In this document: positions 24,873 to 37,590 of the stretch, piece by piece | How positions within the stretch are numbered: the stretch's first letter is position 1 | How the letters are laid out: every line of letters starts with the position of its first letter | Assembly: GCA_033239005.1 (NCBI GenBank) | Contig: BSQZ01000040.1 | Coordinates: 1,540,099 to 1,604,098 of the forward strand | DNA from: Lamellibrachia satsuma | Lineage: Eukaryota > Annelida > Polychaeta > Sabellida > Siboglinidae | Reading direction: 5' to 3' | Length of the DNA: 64,000 nt | Program-made: the position numbers and the translations under genes | Notes under the pieces: generated by a model | Database searches by the model: none | What the model saw: the letters and a program-made list of their open reading frames with translations, nothing else | What the model was told of the DNA's origin: nothing

Positions 24873-25698
24873 TAGATTTAACAAGATTTACCATCCAAGC
24901 CAAAGGCCCAGATGGCAAGTGGACAAGGAAGCCATTGGCTTATCGAGAGTCCAACAATGTTCATCTACTTATAACCCGCCCTCCTGAGATATGTGTCAAC
25001 CTTGTTTTTAAACATATTCATGCTGCTAGCAGTTACACAATCTGTAGACAATTTGTTCCATTCATTTATTGTCCTCTGTGAGAACGAGTGCTTCCTGATG
25101 TCCAATCTACATTGATCCTTTACTAATTTTACCTCATGTCTTCTAGTTCTGCTATCCTTCTTGAGTGAGAAAAACATATTTCTATCAATATTTTCATACC
25201 CATTCAATATCTTAAAAACTTCAATCTGATCTCCTTTTAACCTCCTTGTCTCTAGAGTTGTTAAACCACATTCCTTCAGGCGTTCTTCATAACTAAGGTC
25301 TCTCAGTTCTGGAATCATTTTAGTTGCTGTCCTTTGTATGCGTTCAACCATATCTATATCCTTCTTACGATATGGTCTCCATGCTTGTATACAGAATTCT
25401 AAATGAGGTCTAACTATTGCTTTATAAAGAGGTATAATTAACTTTTTTCCCTTCTATGTTTTGTTTCTTCTAATCAATCCAAGAATTTGATTACCCTTTG
25501 AAGCTGCAATACCACACTGCTATGAAACTTTCATATCAGCGCTTATTGTAACTCCTAAGTCCTTTTCTTTTACAGTAGTGCCCAGAACAGTATCTCCCAT
25601 TTTATAGTTTACATTCAAGTTCCTATGTCCTGTATGTAGGCATTTACATTTCCCAAAATTGAACAACATCTGCCATTTCTCAGACCATTTCACTAATC
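24873..25698 (-). mobile_element. CR1 retrotransposon copy C, 5'-truncated
   Basis: The best preserved CR1 C-terminus in the window: RIQRTATKMIPELRDLSYEE through KILNGYENIDRNMFF to KHSFSQRTINEWNKLSTD and RRAGYK followed by a stop. The 3' UTR block and TTGTTAAATC terminal motif match the other copies. The copy begins near the FNFGKCKC segment and lacks the palm motif. It sits in a gene 1 intron on the opposite strand. Confidence 0.9.
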
Positions 25699-26001
25699 TG
25701 GATATATAAATGTCAAAATTATGCAAACCATTGGTCAGCTCGCCAGTGCTGCGTGTCGTTCACGCAAACTCTTGTTCATGTATGGACAGCCAGTTGGTAG
25801 TTATGTGTAAATTAAAGGCACTTGGGGTATATGTGTTTGAGACCCCATAAAAACTTTAAAACGAAATGTAAAATTGCCACTTTTGGTTTTCTGCTTACTT
25901 AGACCCTAAAGAAAACATTCATACAAAACAATTGCTTTTGGCAAACAAATCTCACTTGATCCTATTATTGGTACATGGTAAACCATACTATATTCTTTCA
26001 G

Positions 26002-26208
26002 ATGAAGCAAACATATGTAAGACTGAGAATATAAAGAATGGTCTCGTTGCTCATCCGTACACCTGTTCCAAGTACATTGACTGCAAAGGTCCTGGTGACA
26101 GGTTTGTCAAAGAGGATTACGTCTGGGACTATCAGAATGGGAAAGTGTACGATCCAGCGAATGGTTGGGCTGCTGAGCCTGAGCATGTTGATTGTGCTAA
26201 ACAAATAG
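26002..26208 (+). CDS. Gene 1 exon: 4-Cys CBM14-like domain (cassette 1)
   Basis: Phase 1-1, 207 nt. DEANICKTENIKNG, then VAHPYTCSKYIDC, a DYVWDYQNG segment and VDCAKQ. Same loss of the C4-C5 cysteine pair as at 20114 and in gene 2. Acceptor TTCTTTCAG, donor G|GTGAGC. Confidence 0.92.
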
Positions 26209-26609
26209 GTGAGCTCAAATATCAAGACCATTCGTTATCAGTTAGATATTACCAGAATTGTGGAGTTGTAGTTAAAAGGGTTAATATATATATATGTCCC
26301 ATATATAAATCCCATGATGCTATTATTGACCAAGTATAGTACCACAGAGAACAAATAGTTACCACGGCATTGTTCCAAGCGAGTGATACATTTCCATCAC
26401 ACTGTCGTTATGAAGTATCACCATTTATATCAGGTGGCATATCTAACCACAAGTACTCAGTGAATGTAATATATGAATAAGAGAATTATGATTAAAATGT
26501 CTTACCATTCAAGGAAACAACCACAATGACAAGACTGAAGTGAAAACCTTGGAAATAATGCATTATGATAAAGAAACTCCTTATTTGGAAGGTTGTATGG
26601 TTCATATCA

Positions 26610-26611
<2 letters not shown>

Positions 26612-26667
<56 letters not shown>

Positions 26668-26699
26668 GTATATGGAATATACTTCTCTGCAAAAAAAAA

Positions 26700-26743
<44 letters not shown>

Positions 26744-26862
26744 ATATAAAAACGTTGTAGCTGATGTGTTGCTTAATTTATGTTGCTAACATGTCATATG
26801 TTAAATAATAATAAAATACTGTGATATGGAATTTATGTATATATATATATATATATATATAT
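26612..26862. repeat. Three (TA)n arrays
   Basis: TA arrays at about 26612-26666, 26701-26742 and 26838-26862, separated by short AT-rich spacers, in a gene 1 intron. Confidence 0.9.
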
Positions 26863-26966
26863 GATTTTATATTCAGAACAAATTTATGCTGCTGTGAGAC
26901 CGATAACGAGCAAATAAACATTTGACATATATTAAACACATGTACATTGTCACCCTTGGATTACAG

Positions 26967-27083
26967 ACCCTACACTGTGTGCTGCTGACATGTGTGCTAA
27001 TGGTGGGACATGTGAAGACACCACGAGTGGCTTCAAGTGTCACTGTCCATTCGGCCGCTACAACGGACTGACCTGTGAAAACA
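26967..27083 (+). CDS. Gene 1 exon: EGF-A (cassette 2)
   Basis: Phase 1-1, 117 nt. [16 protein letters not shown] then [15 protein letters not shown]. Differs at only a few residues from the two EGF-A exons of gene 2, which suggests recent exchange or gene conversion. Acceptor GATTACAG, donor A|GTGAGT. Confidence 0.92.
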
Positions 27084-28420
27084 GTGAGTAGTTGCAGCAG
27101 TTTTGAAAGACAGTTTCGCCTGTTTCACTTGTGTAGTTGATTTATCAGATTCACTTTGAAATTTCTCGATTGATGTCCAATATAAATACATTCTGCTTAA
27201 TTCCAGTAGCAACAGACCCTTATCGAGAATTGTGAAATTTTCCAATTTACCCATTATAATTTCATATAATAATAGTAATACTAATCAAAATAATTATTAT
27301 GTTAATATGTTAAGGGCAGTCTGGCAGTACCTCCTCCCAGCTAGGTGGAGTTTATTGTGAGTGGCCAAATAAATGTACGAAATATACATTTAATGTCAAA
27401 ATCTATGCAGAAACAGTACCATCACACATGTACTATGAATCGGTGAAGCAGATCAAATTGACCATGTTGATTTAATGGTTAAGCCATTTGGTCTACACTC
27501 TAGACTCATCTCATTAATCTGCTATTCCTCACCGACTAACGTTTCAAGGATATACCCCAATTTGCTTTAAATAGTGCAAGTCTCATTGCTTCACTGATCC
27601 CAAGTATGGAATGTGTGATTGACAGTTCATACTCCAGGTCTGATGGCTTCTCTAAATATAGAATTGCTACTTGATAAATATATATTGTAATAGTACACAT
27701 CTATCTCTTAAATGTACTAATTAATCACTGTCACAAATGTTGATTAATGTTGTATTATTGATGCTGGATAGTTAATATAGTTTATCATTTTCATTAGTTG
27801 TTCATGTTGATGATTCATCCACACCAAATGTTTGTGTGTGAGGGGGCTATTGTCCTAGGTAGCACATTTCAATGTGGAGTAAACCCAGAAGCCACAACCT
27901 GTGTAGACCAACTGGGAATCTGATCTAAGACCTAGGAGCCATCTTGAAATATTTGAATGTTTAGTTATGCACTATCTCAGTTATGTTGTGGAATACCGGT
28001 AATGAATTACAATGGATGCAAACAAATGAACTGCAATCAATAACGAAGAGATTCCAGTGAAATACAAACTTAGACTGAATAACAGTTTTTTTAACTGCTT
28101 CTGCCGACGTATGTTGCATTGGTAGCGACCTCGTTATTGGGAAAATAAACCAAGTATAGTCTTGCAAAATCCCGTTATTTAAAAACCCAAAAAAACATTA
28201 TTTGAACAACAAAAAACCTGTTATTTGAAAAACAAACACCTGTTACGATTTTCCAAAAACCTGTTGCAATAACGCACAATGGATCACTGGCTAAGGCCCT
28301 GAGTAGCAAGTCACAGTATAGCACACATAATGGAGAGGCTAAGTTAAGTCATTGTGTGCTTTGTATTATTTACTTAATTATATATATATACATATACAGA
28401 GCCTGTACACGCATACGCAC

Positions 28421-28460
28421 ATGCATGCATGCACGCACACACACACACACAAACACACAG
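28421..28460. repeat. GCAT/CA simple repeat
   Basis: Short ATGC and CA repeats in an intron of gene 1. Confidence 0.8.
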
Positions 28461-28867
28461 TTCAAAATTCCTTAAAGTATTACATTAGGTTTTCAAAAAT
28501 TAAGACAAAAAAAATTTACTTAACATTAAAGTGGTATTTCTAAAGCAAACCTATTAAAGCGTAATAGCACCATTTAATTTAATAGTAAAACTTCAAGGAA
28601 ATACCAACAACGATTGCTTGAAATCATATTATATTACATATTGTAGTATATTTCCATTTCCACAACACCAAACAATTCATTAGAATTCCATTAATTAATA
28701 ATTCCAAATAATACTCTGTTCTACTGGCCTGCCTTGATCATGCATATTTTGCCCGTGCTGATCGGCAAGCTTCGATGTGGCGTCACTGAGTGCTACGAAA
28801 CTGGGACTTTCCATTCATTCAACATACTGTTGACAGCGATAGCAGTTGTTTAAAAGCAAGCGTCATA

Positions 28868-29047
28868 ATGGTTTATTGTGCGGCATTTGATTGTAATGCA
28901 AACATTAGTAAGAATAAAGTAACATGTAGTTGGTTTAAGTTCCCTACAAAGCCAACTTTGTTTATAAAAGCAAACGTCAAGTCGACGAAGCACAGCTGGC
29001 TTTGCTCGCTTCGAGATAAGTTGTTTTGACTGTGATCCGGACCACAG
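28868..29047 (+). pseudogene. THAP-domain-like fragment
   Basis: An ATG at 28868 opens MVYCAAFDCNANISKNK, then CSWFKFPTKP, the zinc-binding N-terminus and F-x-FP motif of THAP domains. A Trp-like segment is lost. In another frame FEISCFDCDP follows, as in the C-terminal THAP 'HFE..CF' region, so at least one frameshift is present. THAP domains occur in P-element-type transposases and host proteins. Position inside a gene 1 intron suggests a transposon relic. Confidence 0.6.
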
Positions 29048-29385
29048 AAGGTGGTAGACCTGAGTTATCCAGGTGCGAACATCTCTTTGAAAGAGGATGT
29101 GCCCACAGACACAGTTTATAAAGGTTTTACCGTAGACAGGCATGCACACGCATGCACATATGTATGCACGTACGGAAGCACACACATGCCATAAAAGACA
29201 CACTTGTGTTCTAGACAATGCTATTAGTTGATAAAATATATACATTGTCAACCGCCCCATTGCCACATCTTCCCTACGTCCTTTCTGCTTGTGTGCGTGT
29301 GTGTGTGTTGTTCTAAGTGTGTCTACAATAGCCAGCCTGTCGTTTCTATCTTTTCATAACTATGTGCTATGTTACACTATTGTAG

Positions 29386-29496
29386 AACTTACAACGTGTG
29401 ACGAAATTACATGTCAGCATGGAACTTGTCAAGACACAAAGAATGGATTTTACTGCAACTGTTCTGAAAACTATCTTGGCATCACTTGTCAAGATC
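29386..29496 (+). CDS. Gene 1 exon: EGF-B (cassette 2)
   Basis: Phase 1-1, 111 nt. ELTTCDEITCQHGTC then FYCNCSENYLGITC. Close to gene 2 exons at 57015 and 52758. Acceptor TATTGTAG, donor C|GTAAGT. Confidence 0.92.
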
Positions 29497-29799
29497 GTAA
29501 GTCTCTTATTCCCAGCATAAATGATTCTAATGGTGTTACTGCATTTGACAACATCATAAATGGTGTCGTAAATAATGGTGTCATCACAACCACATCACAA
29601 CCATGTGATAACCATGGCAATGACAATCAAATCTTTTGGAAGTAGTATTAACTGTTGTACTGACTTGAAGATAATGCATGTATCAACATACGAAACCTTT
29701 AATGCATTTGAAGCTTGACATTATATATAAACTAACACTACAGTATATGAGATAGTGAAACTGACATGCATGTATTTGCGTGCTTGCTCTTTGTTTCAG

Positions 29800-29913
29800 A
29801 AAAGGTTCCATGCAGTGCAGTGGATTGTTCAAATGGAGCTACATGTCATGACACAGACGTAGGCTACAATTGTGAATGTGTTGCTGGGTTCACTGGAGAC
29901 ATGTGCCAGACAG
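29800..29913 (+). CDS. Gene 1 exon: EGF-C (cassette 2)
   Basis: Phase 1-1, 114 nt. EKVPCSAVDCSNGATC then YNCECVAGFTGDMCQTG. Acceptor TTTGTTTCAG, donor G|GTACAT. Matches gene 2 exons beginning EKVLC, EKIPC and GKVLC. Confidence 0.92.
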
Positions 29914-30509
29914 GTACATCAAATATATATATTTCATTTTGTACACAATGTGGCTCAAATGTTTTTGACATTTTAAATTTAATGTATTTAACATGTATTG
30001 TAAATAACTGTGCTTAGAATAGAAGTGGTAATTCTATTGTTTCTGACAACTCATTAAGATGTTTATTGTTATAAGAAATATTAAACCACATCTTATACAT
30101 GACAATTTAAACAATTTAAATTTTCTTAGCAATGCATCATGGATATAAAGTGAGGACGATAAACTAACAATTTACGGGTAGTGGACAATTTTGTTTAACC
30201 TTTAGATAAGGACTTTACCAATTTTAAAACAATGAATAAAACAGATAAATGTTTAGTCACTGGTAATATACTTAAAACACAATTAGAAACAGAGCAATAG
30301 TTACTGTCAGATTTGTTTTATAAATAACAATTAATAAGTATCAACACTACGTTCAACGTGTTAGTTTTACTATCATAAAATCATTACAACCGTTTTGTAA
30401 TGTTAACTAAATGGTTAACACTACATACCTTTCATGTTAGGTTTGTATTTACTACAGTCGTTTTAGTCTTTGAAACAAACTTATTTGTAGCAACTATTCC
30501 ACATTGTAG

Positions 30510-30641
30510 ATATCAATGAATGTGCGAGTGCTCCTTGTCACTCAGAGTACAGCATGTCATGTGAGGACAGAGAGAACGGCTACACGTGTACGTGTCATTC
30601 ATGCAACTGTTCCACAACTCAAAAACATGACTGTACCGTTG
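30510..30641 (+). CDS. Gene 1 exon: DINEC-type 8-Cys EGF (last cassette)
   Basis: Phase 1-1, 132 nt. DINECASAPCHSEYSMSC then YTCTCHSCNCSTTQKHDC. It combines the D-I-N-E-C start of calcium-binding EGF domains with the CxCxxCxC end of the local 8-Cys variant. It is the penultimate exon, and gene 2 has its counterpart in the same position at 50780. Confidence 0.9.
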
Positions 30642-32704
30642 GTAAGTGTTATTATTAATTTCCACCATTCCAGCACCATCACTAGGGTGAATTTTGTTTC
30701 TGTTTTGTGTACATAGAGAATTTTACTTCGTAGTTAGGGTGATAATTTTGTGTGCACACGATAAAGTAAATGACAGAAAGCTGAACTAATATAATTACAA
30801 CATTAATTTTATTCATTGAAATGCAAATACATAGCATATTCACAATCTGTAACAATCACGCTTGCTCAAAAAGAATATTTTTCAGTATTTTTACTGTTTT
30901 GAAAATGATGTGGTATATTGAAGCCAATTGAGAGAAAATAATGCATAAACAAACAGAAGACATGAACAAAACATGCGAAATAAGCAGAATATAGAAATTA
31001 TAACAGCTGTTTTTGATATGGCTAAGAACTGGGTGGGAAATGATTATTAGTCATTTTACTACCTTTTGCAAATGTTTCTGTAAGTTATTGTACACTAAAT
31101 ACTCACTTAAACAATGACAAAACACCACCAGCTGTTTTTTCTTTCTGTATAGTCATAAACCACATAATAGAAGCGACATCATTGTTGGGAGACGCCATTG
31201 ATGTCTAATTAAAACCAACATCATTGAGGTGTCAGGTACAACAAGTCAAGTGTATAAAAGGTTCCATGTTGCTTATGATGGACAATATTTAATAAGAACA
31301 ATATATTGAATATATAACATAATAGCGTAGTAATATCCTAAATAGGCCTACAATATATTGTGAAAAAAGTACAACCCTCTTTGTCCGACGAGCCAAGAAA
31401 ATGTTTATGTCGCAATGCTTGCCAGAACGCTACTAATGATTACAATCAAGAGTAAACAATCCACAAATTGTAATACATGTATATATCGTCTACATACATT
31501 AAACTAATTATATTCTCTAAAAGGAAACAGTCTATTTTAGCATGATCTTCGTTAACGGTTGGAAACTGTTTCTATTTACCTAATGGTAAATTGTACCCAA
31601 AAAAAATCCAACTTGCTTTAAGCTGTTAAGTTGTTATGTTAATTGAAATACTTATGAGTGTTTCTTTATGTATCTATGCATGTAAAGATGTTCATGAAAT
31701 AAATAGATATATCATGTGGCTAGCTGAGTAGCTGTATATATACTGAAAATTGTGCATGATCGCATGCAACAGCAGTGTTGCGACTCAATGTAACTCATCG
31801 TTAATATTCCTTGTTTTCTATCTAGGTAGATCTAGTCAATGACAATCAATTATATGATTTTGACATAAAATATAAGCCTTGGGGTGGGGGTTGGGCCTCT
31901 ATTACTGGAGGCCTGGTGGGACAAAGGACCGCCCCACCTTTGCTACTTCTACTTTTCTCATTTAATAATTGTTTCTCAATAAGCAACTTTGTATTGGCAT
32001 ATCTCATTTGATATACATGTATTGTATTTTATTGTATTTTTCTTGATGAGCATGTTTGTGCTAGCTGCCAAGCTACGTTTTCATATTATTTTCTGTTCGC
32101 ATAATTATTAAATGACCTTTACCAACAATCACTCTTTGTGTGTTCCTGTAGCAAACGAGTTCAATGTTCTGCCATTAAGCATCAGCAGGGTATAAATATA
32201 AATAAAGTAAATCGAGAGGAAAGTTGGAAATGAGTTATGATGTAAGGGTAGATGGCAAATGATGGTTATAATTATCTATTGGTAAGCCTAATAGACCCAC
32301 TTGATATGCAGTGATGAAATATATGCAGTGATGAAATATATCGCTATGACATCTTTATTTGTGGAACATAAATATAATGTCCACAATTCTACGCAGCTTG
32401 ACTGTGGTGGCACTAGCGTTTTTGCTGTACTTAATTCAAATGTGCGTGCAAGTTGAACTTGTGTGTACATGTATTAAAACATACCACGTTAATTTTCCTG
32501 GTGTAAGGAGTATTACATAATTACATAGTATAACTTCAGTAAATAGTTTTACCTGTTGGGTTGATACAAGTAGTTTGCTTTGTCCACTGATGACACATGT
32601 ATAGTTGTGTGAAACTGCGAAGTGACTTATCATAGTGCATGCACAGAACAGTTTGTAAGTTACTTGATTTATAAATACTAATTATCTGTTCTGGTTGTTT
32701 GTAG
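30642..32704 (+). other. Last intron of gene 1
   Basis: About 2.06 kb of AT-rich sequence without a recognisable transposon or exon. The counterpart intron in gene 2 holds two CR1 copies. Confidence 0.6.
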
Positions 32705-32934
32705 ATGCAGGGGGCGCATGCAGTGATACCAAAGAGAAAGACACTGAGAAAGCTGGTTATTACTTGCCACACCCGTACACATGTTACAGGTACATTCGGT
32801 GCTACTGGAATGGAGGTGAAATATATGGTGTTGAACAATCATGTCCTGGTACTACATGGTCATTCAAACCGGACTATGTCGACGATAGTCAACTTTGCAT
32901 ACAAGATGCTCTTTCCCAATGCACAGAGAGTTAA
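32705..32934 (+). CDS. Gene 1 terminal exon: canonical 6-Cys CBM14 and stop
   Basis: Starts in phase 1 after TTGTAG and ends with TAA at 32932-32934. GGACSDTKEK, then LPHPYTCYRYIRCYWNGG, SCPGTTWSFKP, LC and QC give all six CBM14 cysteines, unlike the internal copies. The protein ends four residues after the last cysteine. A possible ATTAAA polyadenylation signal lies at 33507. Confidence 0.92.
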
Positions 32935-33599
32935 ACGTGTCATGGCTAAGCAACCCTGTCCTCGAGGGCTAAATGAACCTCCACAGAGGCACATCCAAGA
33001 ACCCCATTTGTATTCATACATGTCATGATGAGCAAGTGGATTTCAATCCAAGTCTTCTTGTATTGGATCCCCCCTTTGCAAGGACTGAGAAGGGTCAGTG
33101 TCGCAGTTTTTTTATGCAGATCTTTGGGTCATACTAGATTTGTAGTGTATTCGGTTGGTGTATAATCATAACTATTATAGTTTTATATTATTTGTTCTAG
33201 GGTTCAGCTAACTGGAGCACATGTGCCTTGAAGCTTAGAGTTAAACCTCATAACCCATGTTCAGTTAATTCCTTGTTGGTTATGATGTAATCACGATTCT
33301 CGTGTAAGAGATATTGATGTGAAATTGCAAAATGTCAACTTTATTTTTGTATACATAGTTATGTTATTGTGTTCTACTGATGATCACAAAGGGCGTGCCA
33401 CTGATTTTGAAGTGTGTTTCATTATCAAGATAATTGCCTTGTAGATAAATTTATATATCACACTATCGAATTTGTATCTGTATATGATAAGCTTTACGAT
33501 GTAGATATTAAATACATAAAGTATGTCGATAGGAGCAGTGGAAAATGACAACCAATGCAGTGCTGCAACCACAAGAACTAATTGGCATCACTTGTATAT

Positions 33600-36510
33600 T
33601 ACTTACTTACTTAGTCCTCTTCGTGCTCGGTGGCACATAAGGCATCAACAAGAGAGCGCCACTGCTGTCGGTCTGCCGCCCATTTGGTGATGGTGTTCCA
33701 TGTCAGGCTGCATTCTTTCATCTCCTCCACTGTTCGTCTCCATTTTTTTTTGGGTGACCACGTCTCCTTTTACCATCTGCTGTCTTGGGCACTGCGCCAG
33801 GTGACATTCGGCGCACGTGCCATCTCCATCTTCTCCTCTTTATCTGTTTGGCCAGGGATGTTGCGGCTGTTTTGTGGAGCCGCTCTTCATTAGTGATGGT
33901 GTTGGGCAAAAATACCCCTAGGATCTTCCGTAGACACCTATTTTGGAAGGTCTCAAGCTTGTGTTCTAGCTTGGCTGTCAGTTTCCAGCACTCGGAGCTG
34001 TAGAGAAGTACACTGAGAACATTACTATTGTACAATCTCGGTTTTGTTTCCAATCTCAGTTGCTTGGAGATCCAGATGGGCTTCAGCATAGCAAAGATCT
34101 GGCTTGCCTTTCTGATTCTAGCCATGGCATCTTTTGCAGAGTCTCCATCTGTTGTGATTTTGCTTCCCAGGTATACAAAGTCCTGAACGTCTCCCAAAGC
34201 ATCACTGTTGTTTATGGTGATGGGGTTATCTGTCTTGTAGTTGTTCCTCATCAGTTTGGTTTTTGCTGTGTTGAGCTTTAACCCGATGTGTGGTGCTGTT
34301 GTTGTGAGTTTGTCCATCTTTTCTTGCATGTCCTTGTGCCTGCTATACAGCACTCCAATGTCATCTGCATAGTCCACGTCTTACAAGATCGAGGTAAGTG
34401 TCCAACTGATGTCTCTGTTTCCATCTTTGGTGGTGATTTCTGTCATCAGCTAGTCAATGGTAAGGGTGAAAAGAAATAGTGAGAGAATACATCCCTGTTT
34501 TACTCCGGATTTTACGCTAAAGCTGTCTGATATATGATTGTTACAGGTGACTTGACACTGGACGTCTGTGTAAAGTATCTTGATCACATTTACCATCTTC
34601 GGTGGGATCCCGTAGTGACGTAGTATTTTCCACAAAGATTCTCTGTGAAAGCTGTCAAAGTTAATGAAGTCAATAAAGGCAATGTAGATCATACTGTTCC
34701 ATTCCGTGCTTTGTTCCAAAATCTGCTCTAACGTGAAAATGTGGTCGATGCCTGACTTGCCTCTTCTGAACCCGGCTTGTTCCTGGCAGAGGATTGTATC
34801 AGTAGCTGCTGATATTCTCTTCAGGATTATGCAGCTGAAAATCTTGCATGTCATTGATAACAAGGTTATACCCCGCCAGTTGTTACAGTTCCCCAAGTCG
34901 CCCTTCTTCAGTAGCTTGATAATTATGCCTGTCTTCCAATCATCTGGTGTGTCTTCTTCATCCCATATTCTCTGGAAGATCTGACATAGGATTCTGGGTG
35001 TCTCTTGTTCATCTGCTTTCATCATTTCTGCGCAGACGCTGTTGCTTCGTGGTGCTTTTCCATTCTTCTGGGCTTTAATGGCTTCTCTGACTTCTGCTTC
35101 TGTGATTTGATCGAGGTCGGTTTCAAGGTCGTCTGCTGCCTCCGGGATGTCTGCAAGTCTGGATGGATCTGCACGATTGAGAACCTGTTGGAAATGCTCC
35201 TTCCATCTCTATATCTTCTCTTTCTCGACTGTGATTATCTTTCCATCTGCGTCTTTCAGTGGGAGATTCTGGTTGGACCTGTATCTCCTTTCAGCTTCTT
35301 GGTTATTTGGTAGAGTCACTTCATATCCTTTCTTCTTGCTACTGCTTCTGCATCTTCTGCGAGGTTTTCAATGTAAGTGCTTTTGTCTGCTCTGGTACTC
35401 CTTTTTACTTATTTGTTTTTTGTGAGAATTCTCTTGAAAGTCTTTCTTTGAGCCTTGGGCACATTGTGGTTAGCAGGTTTTTCTTTATTCCTTTCTTTTG
35501 GCCTATTTTGTCCCAAGTTGATGTTGGAATCCATTGCTCTTTCTTCACTCTTCTGTAGACTAGCACTGCTTTCCCTGCTAGCTCCATGGCCATGTTGAAA
35601 CTGTGTATAGTCATCTCTGTTTCCTCCTGCAGAATACAAAAACTGTTCTTTATAGCAATTGTGAACTGTTGCTTGCTTTCTGGGTTTTGTAGCTTGTCGG
35701 TATCAAAACGCTGTTTCTTCTTCTCTCCTGTCTTTGCCTTTGTCAGTTTCAGTGCAAGTTTCCCTACCAACAGGTTGTGGTCGCTGCCAACATCAGCTAG
35801 TCTCCGTGTTTTGACATCTTGTAGAGATCGTTTCCATTTACAAGGATGTGATCTAATTGACTCTCAGTTCTGCCATCTGGGGATCTCTGTGTCAGCTTAT
35901 GTATTGTCTTATGTTGGAAGAGTGTCCCTCCAATCACGAGGTCATTCTCCCCACATATGTCACACAATCTGCTGCTATTGTCAGTCATCCTACTTGTTCT
36001 GTGTTTGACCATGATCCTTTCCCTGGCAGTGTTGTCGCTTCCAACTCGTGCATTGAAATCCCCAAGAACCACTAGTACGTCATGTTTGGGGATGTCTTCC
36101 AAAGTTGATTGAAGATTGTCGTAGAAGTTGTCTTTTTCTGCTTCCGCTGTAGGTGCATAACAGGTTACCACTGATAATTTAATAAATCTGGAGTTCAATC
36201 CAGCATAAAGAAGTCGTTCATTTATTAGTTTCCATTCAGGAAGAGTGTTGCCTTTCTCATTCTGAATGACCAGGACTACTCCCTGTCGATGATGGTTGTC
36301 CTCTGTGCCTGACCACAGTATGGTGTCTCGTGTCGATAGTTGTTGTTTTCCAGCTCCAGTCCATCTAGTCTCCATGATACCTAGAAGGCTGATTTTGTAT
36401 TGGTGCATTTCCTGGAGAACCTGTGCCAGTCTTCCTGTCTGAAATAGTGTTCTCACCAGCATCCGATGTTGACAAAAGTTTTGGGTATCAGGAGATCTGC
36501 TGTCGGGGTG
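33600..36510 (-). mobile_element. RTE-like non-LTR retrotransposon 2, nearly complete but frameshifted
   Basis: On minus: APE endonuclease 36480-35797 (RTLFQTGRLAQVLQEM, TCYAPTAEAE, LGDFNARVGSDN, SQLDHILV); linker 35770-35405; reverse transcriptase 35025-34450 (DDWKTGIII, NNWRGITLLS, EQAGFRRGKSGIDHI, VKQGC); palm motif DYADDIGVLY at 34377 and C-terminus 34370-33718 (YLGSKITTDGD, then RRRWRWHVRRM). A short TAAG-type tandem tail lies at 33600-33612. Frameshifts between blocks make it inactive. Confidence 0.85.
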
Positions 36511-36594
36511 AAGACTTCCTTATATATAGAACACCAACATATCGAAATGTTTCATATAATGGTAGCTGCCTGTTAGTGCCCTGCACGCCTCTAA

Positions 36595-36715
36595 TACATT
36601 TCTCGGGCCGGACCTGGGCCTACATTTTGCGGGCTTGGGCTGAAAAAAAATATTAAACGGGCCTGGGCTTAGTGTGAGCAGGCCGGGCCTGGCCTGGGTT
36701 GGGCTTGGACGTAAT
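36595..36715. repeat. GGGCC-rich block, left
   Basis: Repeated GGGCCGGGCCTGGGC words, very GC-rich against AT-rich surroundings. A matching block lies at 37407-37590; the two may be subterminal arrays of one roughly 1-kb DNA transposon. Confidence 0.55.
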
Positions 36716-37113
36716 AAAAATATTAATACAAAACCCAAATTGTTAATTTTAATATTAATAAAAACTGATTATAAATTGTATTACCGTTTGATTAATAATT
36801 TCTTAAGTATTACGTAGTTGCAAATTGAGACCTTGCGTGGAATTATGAATGACACCAGTGCGTTATATATTGGAATGCAACAATGGGACTTCCAAACGGT
36901 ATCAAGTTAATAATGTGCATTCTTTTAATAGAGACATTTCGGAGACATTTCATATCAAATATACTCATATTCCCATATCCAAAACACTGTGACTGGAGTA
37001 GTGGCCCTTGTTTCACTGGTTTCATCACAGTTAATGCATGTTTCCCTTCATTCTTGTTCAGCTCAAACTTAGCTCGCTGTCCCTTAATCCGTAATGTCTA
37101 GATTGTGTAAACT

Positions 37114-37288
37114 GTTTACTGACTTACTGACACTAGCACTGGCTGGAGTGGGTCCCTGGCTGGAGTAGTGGCTTCATCATATTTGTTGTAGGCCCTAGCA
37201 CTGTAGACCACTGCCCTTCCCATCTTTCCATATATTAGCCTGAAACCTGGTGCCCCCTATTCATTCTCCCACCATCGTGGTGAAAGAA
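37114..37288 (+). repeat. Dispersed direct repeat, copy 1
   Basis: About 170 bp beginning GTTTACTGACTTACTGACAC and ending GTGGTGAAAGAA. It is about 90% identical by eye to 38309-38476 and lies between the two GGGCC blocks. Confidence 0.85.
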
Positions 37289-37406
37289 AACGGATCATTT
37301 ACAGTATGGATAGTGATATCAAATTTAAGCTGAAAACGGGAGTGTTATTAAATAAAACTATATGTATGTATTACAGTTTATTTGTGTTTGTCTTTTCAAA
37401 ATTTAG

Positions 37407-37590
37407 CGGCCCGTGGGTATGGGCCGGGCCTGGGCCATGAATTGTGCAGGCTGGGCCAAGCACTCACGGGCCGGGCATAGGCCTAACTTCTAGTTTGCGG
37501 GCCTGGTCCGGGCTGGTCTTGAAAAAATGTTGCGGGCCTTTGCCGGGCCTTCATTCTAACTGCTAATTGTTGGCCGGGTTTGGGCTCAAT
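37407..37590. repeat. GGGCC-rich block, right
   Basis: Several CGGGCCGGGC and GCGGGCCT words; see the left block at 36595. Confidence 0.55.

Larger units (their letters stand above)
13331..32934 (+). other. Gene 1: type II mucin-like membrane protein with EGF and CBM14 repeats
   Basis: This is the locus entry; exons are listed separately. Predicted order is cytoplasmic tail, transmembrane span, SEA-like segment, Thr-rich mucin region, then EGF-C-like, 8-Cys EGF, CBM14; EGF-A, -B, -C, 8-Cys EGF, CBM14; EGF-A, -B, -C, DINEC-type 8-Cys EGF, and terminal CBM14 with a TAA stop. The thirteen EGF/CBM14 exons are bounded by phase-1 introns, so modules can be duplicated without changing frame. No signal peptide is visible and positive charge precedes the membrane span, so the C-terminal repeats should be outside the cell. 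CBM14 domains bind chitin in characterised proteins. The start codon lies in an upstream exon I could not identify. Gene 2 is its convergent paralogue. Confidence 0.8.

Noticed and set aside
34706..36075. Long plus-strand ORFs opposite the RTE-like element
   Set aside because: They are shadows of minus-strand endonuclease and reverse-transcriptase frames that carry the recognisable motifs.
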